Part shown: positions 9,600 through 18,676 of the stretch, one piece after another | Layout of the letters: each line of letters begins with the position of its first letter | Numbering within the stretch: position 1 is the stretch's first letter | Assembly (NCBI GenBank): GCA_938042245.1 | Contig: CALIRO010000002.1 | Location: 186,001 to 250,000 of the forward strand | Origin: an uncultured Thermoguttaceae bacterium | Lineage (GTDB): Bacteria > Planctomycetota > Planctomycetia > Pirellulales > Thermoguttaceae | Direction of reading: 5' to 3' | Length of the DNA: 64,000 nucleotides | The notes under the pieces: model-generated | What the model was told of the DNA's origin: nothing | The model's database searches: none | Seen by the model: the letters and a program-made list of their open reading frames with translations, nothing else | Made by a program: the position numbers and the translations under genes

Positions 9600-10868
9600 A
9601 TGGAGAGTGCTTCTGGTCGCTACTGGCTGATAGGAGCAGCATGGTTTGGATTGCTTGCCGTGTTGGTATTGGCTACTCCGGTGCGTGCAACGGAAGTCGG
9701 TGGAAGGGCAGCAGGCGATGGGGAAACACATGTTCTCCTTTTGCCGCCCAGTTCGTTGGAAGCCCGGGACGCCCCATGGGACGATGGGAGCCGGGTGCTT
9801 CTGCGTTGGCCTTTGCAGATTGCTGACAGCCCCGAAGCCAAGCCGCTTCGGGAGTTCCGCATCTTCCAGGCCGCTGAAGTCAGTGGGCCGTGGGAACCGG
9901 TGGCCGTCGTAGAACCGAAACCCAAAGACATCCGGCGTGGCAGGATGGAATATTTGGTGGAGCGGTGTGAGCCGGGGCGGGAGTATTACTTTCGGCTTCT
10001 TGCTGTGTGGGCCGACGGGCGCCAAGGGGGGCCGGTGATGGCAGGGCCTGTTCGGCCAGTCCGGCAGATGTTTGACGGAAGTCGGACATGGTTGGCCGGG
10101 TTTGTGGTGCTGGTGAGCGGAGTGGTGCTTTGGGGTATCCAGCGGGCCCGTTCCGGCCGACCGGTCCACGTGCGGCGGATCGCTGGCTTGGAGGCGGTGG
10201 ATGAGGCCATTGGCCGAGCTACGGAAATGGGCCGCCCATGCCTGTTCATCCCTGGCATCCAAGATATGAACGACATCCAGACAATCGCCGGGCTAACGAT
10301 CCTGGGCCGGGTGGCGCAGACCTCAGCCGCCTATGCCGCCCGAGTGGAAGTGCCCACCTGCCGATCGTTGGTCATGACCGCAGCGCGGGACACGGTGCAA
10401 GCAGCCTATCTGGCTGCCGGAAGGCCTGAGGCATACCGACCGGAAGAGATCTATTACGTAACAGATGAACAGTTTGGCTACGTTGCTTATGTAACTGGGC
10501 AGATGGTCCGGCAGAAACCAGCCGCCTGCTTCTACATGGGGGCCTTTTTTGCCGAATCGCTCATCCTGGCTGAGACCGGAAACGCCATCGGCGCCATCCA
10601 GGTGGCCGGAACGGCCATGCCGTCGCAGTTGCCGTTTTTCGTAGCCGCCTGCGACTATACGCTCATTGGGGAGGAGTTTTTTGCGGCCTCGGCGTATCTG
10701 TCCGGCCAGCCGGACCAACTGGGTACCCTGTGGGGACAGGATATGGGGAAACTCTTGGCCGCCGGCCTGATCCTGGCTGGTTCGCTGCTGGCCAGTCTAG
10801 CCGCTCTAACCGGCTCGGAACGGCTGGCCGACTGGACCCAATTCCTCCAGACTACCTTGCTCCAGTAG
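9600..10868 (+). CDS. membrane protein, fibronectin III-like plus DUF6754-like
   Basis: ATG at 9600 (MESASGRYWLIGAAWFGLLAVLVLA signal/TM); Fn3-like REFRIFQAAEVSGPWEPV..GREYYFRLLAVWADGR; TM; then GRPCLFIPGIQDMNDIQTIAGLTILG... Confidence 0.7.
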   Translation: MESASGRYWLIGAAWFGLLAVLVLATPVRATEVGGRAAGDGETHVLLLPPSSLEARDAPWDDGSRVLLRWPLQIADSPEAKPLREFRIFQAAEVSGPWEPVAVVEPKPKDIRRGRMEYLVERCEPGREYYFRLLAVWADGRQGGPVMAGPVRPVRQMFDGSRTWLAGFVVLVSGVVLWGIQRARSGRPVHVRRIAGLEAVDEAIGRATEMGRPCLFIPGIQDMNDIQTIAGLTILGRVAQTSAAYAARVEVPTCRSLVMTAARDTVQAAYLAAGRPEAYRPEEIYYVTDEQFGYVAYVTGQMVRQKPAACFYMGAFFAESLILAETGNAIGAIQVAGTAMPSQLPFFVAACDYTLIGEEFFAASAYLSGQPDQLGTLWGQDMGKLLAAGLILAGSLLASLAALTGSERLADWTQFLQTTLLQ

Positions 10869-11047
10869 GCAATCCCTATGAAAGGAGCTGCCTGAACGAC
10901 TCCGTATTCATAACGGCGATGTGCTAGAAGGATTCACTTGGGACCTTTGGCCTGAGAAAGATCGACCGAACAACTCCTGGTTCATAAGAGGTTTTCCCGT
11001 TTTTTTCCAAGGACGGCGGGCATAAGAGTTTTCCGAGGGTCTTGGGC

Positions 11048-13072
11048 ATGAAACGGACCATACCGGTGATGATTACCTTTGTTTGCGGGGTGGTGCTGTT
11101 GGCGGCCCATTTTTCGCCCTATACGCATCGGTGGGGCGAGGTGGCCATGATCTGGTTCGACATTCTGGCGTCGATTGCCTTCCTGTTGGGCGGCGGCAAT
11201 CTGCTGAAAGTACATCTCAAGAAGGTCTTTACCCAACAGGCTGGCTGGGCCTATTCGCTCATGACGGTAGTGGCTTTTGTGGTTACGCTTTGGGTGGGGT
11301 TGGTTAAATGGGGAGTGCCGCCCGCCGGACATCTAGAACACTACGGGGAAAGTTTCGCCCGGTTGCCGCTGGAAGAGTTCCCGTTTACCTATTCTCTGCC
11401 GGGCCAATTGCCTGAACATGTTGGCAGTCGGTTACTACCGGCTTCGGTCCGACGCCAACTGACCCAGGCCGACGGACAAGTGGTGTTCCGGGGCTGGCTT
11501 TTGCCGAACCAAAAAAGCGATCTTCTGGCCTATGAGCCTAGCTTGGGCTGGAAGTGTTTGGTGGAACGGTTGGCCGAAGTGGCCCAGCCGCCGACGAAGT
11601 TCCGCGGCAAACTGGCCTACTATCCGGAGCCGCAGGCGTTGGCCTTTCGAGGTTCGATGACGGCGGAAGAGCGATTGGAGTTAGAGGGCCTCAGTGCGTC
11701 GGCAGCGTGGCGGTCGGCGATTACCGCCCTTTACGAAGCAGGCCAACGGGAAACCGAAGTGGCAGCACCGGTTGCACCGGAACGGTTCACGCCGGAGCGT
11801 GCCCAGGCGATCAGCCCCGCTTTGACCTACGAGCCGGCCAGCCAAACCTTGCGGATCCGAGGTCCGATGAGCCTGTCCGAACGGGAGGCGCTCCAGGGGC
11901 AGTTCCCATTGGCCCGGCCTAGACCGATCTGCCCCGCCGGGTCCAAAGCGGTTTCTCAAAACCGATCTGCGCCCTTTGCCGACGGTCGGGCTCCGTCCGC
12001 CAACGAGGTTTCGGCGGGGCGGACAACGGAGACACTGGAAACGCCCTTTGCCGACGACCAGGCTAAGTCCGCTAACAATCCCTCAGTAGATTTCCCAAAT
12101 CCACCGGGCCGATTTTCGGACGCTTATGTCGAGGCCTTATGGAGGGGGTTGCAGGAGCGAGGCCCGCTAAGTGCCAAACAAGCCGAAGTCTTCCAAGCCC
12201 ATTGGCAGCGCCGGTGGACGATAGAACAACTGTTGGAGGCAATCCGGGTAGCTGGTCTGGGCGAACCGACGGAAAAAGGCGCCTGCCAAATGCTGGCCGA
12301 AAAAGAGCAAGGGGCTGTCGAAATTCAGCCGATCGGCCCTCGGCAGCCGGATCAAACGCTCACGCCAGAGCAGGAAGTAGCCATCCGGACCTGGGCCACT
12401 GGCCCCAGCCTTTACCTGGAGGACCTCCTGGCGGAACTGGCCAAGACATCCGGCGGCCAAACGCCCCGTTTTATCCAGACCGCCGTGCAAAACTTCTTCC
12501 AGCAGGTGCCCACCGAAGCCCAGGCCCGGAAAGAGCTTTGTGTGGCTTTGCTTCGGGCGGGGCCGTTGAGCGACCGACAGCGGGAGTTTCTGCTCGAAGC
12601 CTACCGGGCTGAGTGGGCCTGGCGCACAGCAGTCGGGGAACTATTTCGCCGGGCGCATCAGGTGAAGTTTTCCTGGTCGGGGCAGTACAATGCGGCGGGG
12701 AGTCCGTTTTGGTGGATATATGAATATATGTTCAAGCCGCTAACGGCCACCATGTTCGCGCTGCTGGCCTTTTACGTGGCGTCGGCAGCCTTCCGGGCGT
12801 TTCGGGCCAAAAATCTGGAGGCGGCGCTGCTGTTGGGCACGGCATTTATCGTGCTTTTGGGCCGAACCGCCGCTGGAACGGCGCTTACCGGTTGGCTGCC
12901 GGATTGGCTTGGCTGGCTGCGCGTCGAAGAACTGACCGTCCTGATCATGACCATTTTCAACACGGCGGGCACCCGGGCCATCATGATCGGCATTGCCCTG
13001 GGCATTGTGGCCACCTCGCTGAAGATCATCCTTGGCATGGACCGCTCCTACCTGGGTTCGGGAGAGAAATAG
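11048..13072 (+). CDS. multi-pass membrane protein with a large soluble insert
   Basis: N-terminal TM helices (IPVMITFVCGVVLLAAHF; IWFDILASIAFLLGGGNLL; MTVVAFVVTLWVGLVKW) and C-terminal TM cluster; the soluble centre carries a repeated ~30-aa module. Confidence 0.75.
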   Translation: MKRTIPVMITFVCGVVLLAAHFSPYTHRWGEVAMIWFDILASIAFLLGGGNLLKVHLKKVFTQQAGWAYSLMTVVAFVVTLWVGLVKWGVPPAGHLEHYGESFARLPLEEFPFTYSLPGQLPEHVGSRLLPASVRRQLTQADGQVVFRGWLLPNQKSDLLAYEPSLGWKCLVERLAEVAQPPTKFRGKLAYYPEPQALAFRGSMTAEERLELEGLSASAAWRSAITALYEAGQRETEVAAPVAPERFTPERAQAISPALTYEPASQTLRIRGPMSLSEREALQGQFPLARPRPICPAGSKAVSQNRSAPFADGRAPSANEVSAGRTTETLETPFADDQAKSANNPSVDFPNPPGRFSDAYVEALWRGLQERGPLSAKQAEVFQAHWQRRWTIEQLLEAIRVAGLGEPTEKGACQMLAEKEQGAVEIQPIGPRQPDQTLTPEQEVAIRTWATGPSLYLEDLLAELAKTSGGQTPRFIQTAVQNFFQQVPTEAQARKELCVALLRAGPLSDRQREFLLEAYRAEWAWRTAVGELFRRAHQVKFSWSGQYNAAGSPFWWIYEYMFKPLTATMFALLAFYVASAAFRAFRAKNLEAALLLGTAFIVLLGRTAAGTALTGWLPDWLGWLRVEELTVLIMTIFNTAGTRAIMIGIALGIVATSLKIILGMDRSYLGSGEK

Positions 13073-13216
13073 ACGGATTCGCCGTGGGCTTTCCGGAAAA
13101 GCGCAAACGTGTCCTTCCCGCGCAGGCGGCACGCCAGAATTGCCCTCACCCGGGCAGGCGTCCGCTAGGCCACCCTCTGCCACGAAAGGGAGAAAAGGTC
13201 TTTTTTGGCAGAGGCT

Positions 13217-16051
13217 CTACTTCTTTTCGGCGGGGGCCTGGCTGGTGCTCTCGGCTAGTTTGATCTGATACCGGCCCAATTGATAGAGAACCTGATAGTG
13301 GATAGTAAGGCCGCCTTCGAGGAGATGTTGCATTTTAATAAACCAGGCTTGGGCATCGTGCAGGTTGATAGTCTGCAGGAGATTGGACCGGTCTTTCTCG
13401 GGCATCCGTTTTTTGGGATCCTTTCCAGCATCCTCATCAAGCCTCTTTTTCGCCGCATCGGCCATGGTGCGAAATCGGATCGCTTCATCAAGAGGCCTCT
13501 TTACACGCAACTCCTGAAGCTTTGGGGTGATCAGACGGATGTCCAGGCGAAACCGGCCGCCGCTGCCTTGGGGGGTCAGTTGAAAGACAATGTCAGGCCA
13601 CTCATTATTCGCTCGATCTATCCGAAGGATTTTCATCCGAAACGGCTTCTTCGGATCGAAAGGCGCCTCTGTTGCCGGTTCAAAAACCACCTTATGCTTG
13701 AGGGCTTCTAATTCTTTCAGGTTTTTCAATTCGGCAGGTTCGTGGGCCTCGGCCTTATGGAAGTGCCAGAAGAGGCGTTCGGGAATGCCTGGCACATAGG
13801 GGATGGAAATGTTTAGAGGTTTCGCAGGTTTTAAAGGCTGCAGTTCGATAGGCGGGGTTGAGATGGGGGTTCGTAACAAGATGGGAAACGTCTCGGCGCC
13901 GTAATTGACGTCCAGGACACAATTGCGCAGCAGATTGGCCGACCCAGGCTCCGCCCCTGGCAGCCAACGGAACCAGAGTTCCTGGGTATTGGGCTTATAT
14001 TCGAATTGAGCGATGGGTTTGGCTTCGGTACGGCCTTCCGCCCCCTTTTGCAAGAGCACATCCCATTCAAAACCGGTTTCGGTGCGGCGCCGGTCCCCCA
14101 TGCGAAATTCCTGGCCGCCTTTAAAGACTAAATTGCCCCCTACCAGGTCCAGGTACCATCGGCGCTCCACGTCCAGTTTCATTTTTCCGAGGCACTTGGC
14201 AATCGGCTCCTGCGGGGGGTTTTCTAACTCGGGCAAATCGACCGGTTTGGGAAGACCTGTGGGATGCCAAAAGTCTCCGGTAACAGCGGGAGGTTTTGGT
14301 TCCGGTTGGGATTTTGGTTTCTCGGCGGGGTGTTTTTCTTTAGGTTTGGAGGGGGGTTGTTTGGACTCTGGGGGCTCTTTTTCTGGGGGTTTTGGGTTTT
14401 CTTCGGGGCCAGGTTGAGGGGCTGGCTGGTGGGGAGGGGATTGGTTGTCTTTTGGACTAGGTTGGCCTTTGGGTTGCTCCGGAGGCGATTTTTCTGGGGT
14501 TTTGGGAGCAGGTTGTTCTGGGGGCGTCTTGGGAGGTGGTTGGGATGGGGGTTCTTTTCCGGGCGGAGGAGAAGCGTGTTCTGGCGAGGGGGAGGGTTGT
14601 TCGGGCTGAGTAGGTGAAGGCTGCGGGACCCGGGGAGCTGGTTCCACACCTTCTTTTTTCAGCCAGGATTCCTCTTGCTCCTGCTGGACTTTTGGACCTG
14701 GGGCTTTGCGTTTGAGGTCGGTTTTTGCCGTTTCCTGAGGTCCCCACGAGGCGGCCCGCACCAACCAAACAATCACCAACCCTACCAGCAGAACTGCCCC
14801 AGCAGCTCCGACAATCCAGAGCCATGGCGGCAACTGCCCTGCCCGGGTCTGCAACCCAGCCGGTCTTGGAGCGGCTCCGCTTCCCTTGGACTCCGGCTTC
14901 TGGGGAAAGCCGGACTCGGTGGTCTGTTTTGTTGCCTTGGCAGGAGAAGGTTTATTAGCCGACTCCAGCGGGACGGAGGAGTCGGACTGTTCCAAGGGGA
15001 CAGCTTTTCGGAGTTTCGGTTGGGGCGGGCGCCATCGGGCTAAGAGTTTACTTACTTCTTCAGCCGACTGGAAGCGATCGGCTGGTTTTTTGGCCATCAT
15101 CTTTCGGCAAATGGCTGCCAGATCTTTGGGCACTCCGGGTCGAAGAGCCGCTATATCGGGCGGAGCCTGGCTCTGGTGTTTGAGGATCCGCTCATGCAGG
15201 GTGCCTTCGCCGAAGGGGGGTTGGCCTGTCAGGAGGAAAAACATCGTACAACCCAGCGAATAGATATCCGCTCGGGCATCCACCTTTTGCCCCAATCCCA
15301 CTTCGGGAGCTTGATAATCCACCGTGCCCAGCAGACGTGGATCAGTTTCTTTCTCTTTTTGTTCTCCGGTTTCTTTTTGTTCTGCGGCAGTAGAAGCCCA
15401 TCGGGCCAAGCCTAGGTCTAAAATTTTCACCACTCCGTCTGGGGTCACCAACAGATTCGATGGTTTGATATCGCAGTGAATCAAGTTCTGTTGGTGGGCA
15501 TGGGCCAACCCTTCTGCGGCTTGACGAATGTAATCGACCACTTTTTGGAAATCCAATGGCCCCTCTTGCTCGACGAGGCGTTGGAGGTCTTTGCCTTCCA
15601 CATATTCCATGACGAGATAATATCGGCCATCCTCACAATCGACATTGTAGGCTCGGACGATATTGGGATGGTCGAGGGCGGCGATGGCCCGTGCCTCGGC
15701 CAAAAATTGCTCTAAGGCTGCCGGGTTTTGGGCAATCTGTTTGGAGACGACCTTTAAGGCCACTCGGCGATTCATCATGGTATGCTGGGCGAGGAAGACG
15801 CCGCCCATGCCGCCTCGGCCTAACATCTCGATCAGTTTATATTTGCCCAAAAAGAAGACGCTGGTCCGGCCTGCTAAAAGCTGCGCTGCTTGCCATCGGG
15901 AAAGCAGCCCCTTTTGCACTAACGCTCGGGCCAACCCTTTGAGATCTTCCGTTTGGGCGGCCATCTGACGTGCTTCGGCCAGTTGACCTTCGTCCAACAG
16001 ACCGCTTTTTTCTAATGCGTCTAAAAATTGTTCCACCTTTGTGATGGCCAT
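13217..16051 (-). CDS. membrane Ser/Thr protein kinase with proline-rich linker and C-terminal extracytoplasmic domain
   Basis: YKLIEMLGRGGMGGVFLAQ, VALKVV, HCDIKPSNLLV, DLGLAR, APE; TM LWIVGAAGAVLLVGLVIVWLV; long P/K/E-rich linker. Confidence 0.92.
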   Translation of the reverse strand: MAITKVEQFLDALEKSGLLDEGQLAEARQMAAQTEDLKGLARALVQKGLLSRWQAAQLLAGRTSVFFLGKYKLIEMLGRGGMGGVFLAQHTMMNRRVALKVVSKQIAQNPAALEQFLAEARAIAALDHPNIVRAYNVDCEDGRYYLVMEYVEGKDLQRLVEQEGPLDFQKVVDYIRQAAEGLAHAHQQNLIHCDIKPSNLLVTPDGVVKILDLGLARWASTAAEQKETGEQKEKETDPRLLGTVDYQAPEVGLGQKVDARADIYSLGCTMFFLLTGQPPFGEGTLHERILKHQSQAPPDIAALRPGVPKDLAAICRKMMAKKPADRFQSAEEVSKLLARWRPPQPKLRKAVPLEQSDSSVPLESANKPSPAKATKQTTESGFPQKPESKGSGAAPRPAGLQTRAGQLPPWLWIVGAAGAVLLVGLVIVWLVRAASWGPQETAKTDLKRKAPGPKVQQEQEESWLKKEGVEPAPRVPQPSPTQPEQPSPSPEHASPPPGKEPPSQPPPKTPPEQPAPKTPEKSPPEQPKGQPSPKDNQSPPHQPAPQPGPEENPKPPEKEPPESKQPPSKPKEKHPAEKPKSQPEPKPPAVTGDFWHPTGLPKPVDLPELENPPQEPIAKCLGKMKLDVERRWYLDLVGGNLVFKGGQEFRMGDRRRTETGFEWDVLLQKGAEGRTEAKPIAQFEYKPNTQELWFRWLPGAEPGSANLLRNCVLDVNYGAETFPILLRTPISTPPIELQPLKPAKPLNISIPYVPGIPERLFWHFHKAEAHEPAELKNLKELEALKHKVVFEPATEAPFDPKKPFRMKILRIDRANNEWPDIVFQLTPQGSGGRFRLDIRLITPKLQELRVKRPLDEAIRFRTMADAAKKRLDEDAGKDPKKRMPEKDRSNLLQTINLHDAQAWFIKMQHLLEGGLTIHYQVLYQLGRYQIKLAESTSQAPAEKK

Positions 16052-16912
16052 CGAACCATCCTTTCCCTAGCAGCCTTCGGCTCCTTCCGCCCAAGCACCA
16101 CGGTTCTGCTTCCTCAACCCCGGAAATCTCCAAACACGATCAGTTCGAGGCGGAGGTCTCCACCCCGCTGATTGCCATCGATACCGGCCCGGAAATCGCA
16201 ACCTAAAGCAGTGGGATTTTATATACTTCTCTCCGACTGGCTGAAGGCCCACTGGTTGGGAAAACCCTCCGGAGTGTTTGGATTTCCGCTCCTATGGGCA
16301 GAGCCGCCGTCCTGGTAAGTCCCCATTCCGCGAAGAGCCCTTCGCCGGCAGATTCTAGTTTACTGCCTGCAGCAAGTTATGTAAACTCTCTGCGGTGGTG
16401 ATTTCTGGGATGGATCAGCCGATCCAGAGTTAGCTGGTATTTTACCCTCTTTTTGGGAGTTGCTGGGATTGGAGGGGGCAGGGGGCTCTTCCTTTGGGTA
16501 GGAGCCTGAGGGGGATTCGCCAGGTTCCGAGCTGCATGCGGTCCTGGCAGTCTTGCCCCGCCGGAGGGATGAGCAATCAGGAATCACCCGTGTGAGGTTG
16601 TACGGTCCCTGCAGACCCTGCCAGCGTTGGCGGTGTAGCAGAGAAGCCAGAAATTATCACCCCCTCCTTGGGGGGTATAGGATCCACGGAGATAAGCAGC
16701 CTTCCTGCTCCTGCGGTTCCAACCGGTTTGGCCACCTCGTAGGCCGAAAGCCATTCCTCTGGCGACGGCCAACAGATCTGCTGCCTCCTTGGGCTGTGGG
16801 GGTTTCGGTATCCTGATATGCCGAAAGCCATTCCTTTGAGGAAAAAAACCTCAGGTGCATTACGGAGACCTGGAATCCGCTGCGCTGGGTGCCTGCGTCG
16901 ATAGGGAAACCA

Positions 16913-18511
16913 TTATTCTGGGGAAGAAAACCTTTGGCGGAGCCAATTTTGCCAGTCCTGGCTGATGGGTCCCCCCAATTCCGAACGGAGTTTCTCTACC
17001 ACATGCCCTAGCAGTTGGTGCATTTGACGGTCTTGGAGATGGTGCCGAATAGGCCACAGTTGGACCAACAGGGCGGCTGCTTCCCGGTATTGGCCTTGCA
17101 AGGTATAAATGGTGCACTGGCCTGCCAGTCCATAGGCCCGCATTGGGCTATCCGGCTCCCCCAAAAGGGTGAACTCTTCGAAGATCTTCATCGCTTCTGG
17201 AAATCGGCCTTCTCGCAAATAGAGGCGGGCTAATTGCTGTTTAGCGCGAAAGACCAAATAAGGCTTTTCGGGAAAATATTCGATCACACTCTGCCAAGCC
17301 TCTTCTGTGTTCAACACGGCGGCATAAAACCACTGGCGCAGAGCGCTTTCTTGTTGGGGGATCAATAGGCTCGGCGTGGGGGTATCTTTCACCAATGAAG
17401 GCTGCTCTCCGAGTCGGAGTCCTCCCCAAATCCCCCCGGTAAATGCACTTATCACCCCCCCCATCCAGATTATTCGCCATACCCACCTCAGTTTTTTCCT
17501 GTTCGATCCTTGGCGCATGAACTGGGAAACCCGTTGGGTCAAAGCTTCCAACGGCTCCGACGGAGCTTCCCCTGGAGGCTGGTGGGTAGTTAGTTCTTGC
17601 CCGGCCTGTGAGTCAGCCCGGAGCTGTCTTTCCAAGGTTTCCAGCTCCCCCAGCAATTCCTTGGCAGAGCTATACCTCTGCTGAGGGGATTTGGCCAGCA
17701 TCTTGTGCACCACCCGGCATAACCCCACCGGCAGATGCGGGCAAAGAGTTTCTAACCGGGTTGGTTCTTTATGAAGATGCTGAAACGCTAAGCTCAGCAC
17801 CGTCTGAGCGGTAAACGGCGCTTGACCGGAAAGCATCTGATAGCAAGTTACCCCTAGCGAATAGATATCGCTGCGAGAGTCGAGCGGTTTGCCTTCCAAT
17901 TGCTCCGGACTCATGTAAAGGGGGGTGCCTACGGTGATGCCCGGCTGGGTCAGCTCCACCGCCTCTGCATGGCTGAGGATTCGGGCCAAGCCAAAATCCG
18001 CTACCTTTACCTCCCCAGTGCGGCTGATCAGAATGTTTTCCGGTTTAATGTCCCGATGGATCACGCCCAGCTCCGCAGCCTTAGCCAATGCCGAGGCCAC
18101 CTGCTTCATAATCGAAAGCGCCGTGGGCACATCCGGCGCTCCGTGCCGAGCCAACCACTGCCGAAGATTCTCCCCTTGGACATACTCTTGAACAATAAAA
18201 TGGATTCCCTCCGCACAGCCCACTTCGTAGATCTGCACAATATTCGGATGCACTAAGGCGGCAGCGGCCTGCGCCTCCCGTTGGAATCGTGCCACTGCCT
18301 TGGCATCCGTGGCAAACCGGCTCCGAAGCACCTTAATCGCCACCAGGCGATGAAGCGTAAGTTGCTCGGCCAGATAGACCTCGGCCATAGCCCCTTGGCC
18401 CAGGCGACGCAGCAGGCGAAAATGCCCCAACTGCCGGCCTGTCAAATCCAGTTCCCCCATCTCCGGAGGCAATCCCCTAGGCTCTGCCATAACACGAACT
18501 TTTTGGCTCAA
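16913..18511 (-). CDS. Ser/Thr protein kinase with TM segment and TPR-like C-terminus
   Basis: FRLLRRLGQGAMAEVYLAEQ, VAIKVL, HRDIKPENILIS, DFGLAR, SPEQ; C-terminal repeats typical of TPR-like helices. Confidence 0.9.
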   Translation of the reverse strand: MSQKVRVMAEPRGLPPEMGELDLTGRQLGHFRLLRRLGQGAMAEVYLAEQLTLHRLVAIKVLRSRFATDAKAVARFQREAQAAAALVHPNIVQIYEVGCAEGIHFIVQEYVQGENLRQWLARHGAPDVPTALSIMKQVASALAKAAELGVIHRDIKPENILISRTGEVKVADFGLARILSHAEAVELTQPGITVGTPLYMSPEQLEGKPLDSRSDIYSLGVTCYQMLSGQAPFTAQTVLSLAFQHLHKEPTRLETLCPHLPVGLCRVVHKMLAKSPQQRYSSAKELLGELETLERQLRADSQAGQELTTHQPPGEAPSEPLEALTQRVSQFMRQGSNRKKLRWVWRIIWMGGVISAFTGGIWGGLRLGEQPSLVKDTPTPSLLIPQQESALRQWFYAAVLNTEEAWQSVIEYFPEKPYLVFRAKQQLARLYLREGRFPEAMKIFEEFTLLGEPDSPMRAYGLAGQCTIYTLQGQYREAAALLVQLWPIRHHLQDRQMHQLLGHVVEKLRSELGGPISQDWQNWLRQRFSSPE

Positions 18512-18676
18512 GCAGGTTCAGCGCTCTTGAAGAGTTCCCCAACCCCCACCATACCCCTTGACTGGCCCATCCCCTGTCTCAACCAGGCGGAAATTCCTCT
18601 CCAGCTGGCCCAAACCAGACTCCCAGACCGGAGGGCACTGCCCGGGGCGTCTGCCGCAAGAGGTCTTCTAAACGAG

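Noticed and set aside
13142-13195. Additional CTCACCC/CTCTGCC repeat unit
   Set aside because: Too diverged and the core is not self-complementary; mentioned only within the repeat finding.
14264-14617. Gly/Trp/Phe-rich ORF opposite the kinase linker
   Set aside because: Antisense of the proline-rich linker, producing spurious FWGF repeats.
16052-16912. ~860-bp gap between kinases as a possible ncRNA or gene
   Set aside because: Only short ORFs of poor composition and a 16-bp repeat (GCCGAAAGCCATTCCT at about 16743 and 16819); no supported feature.
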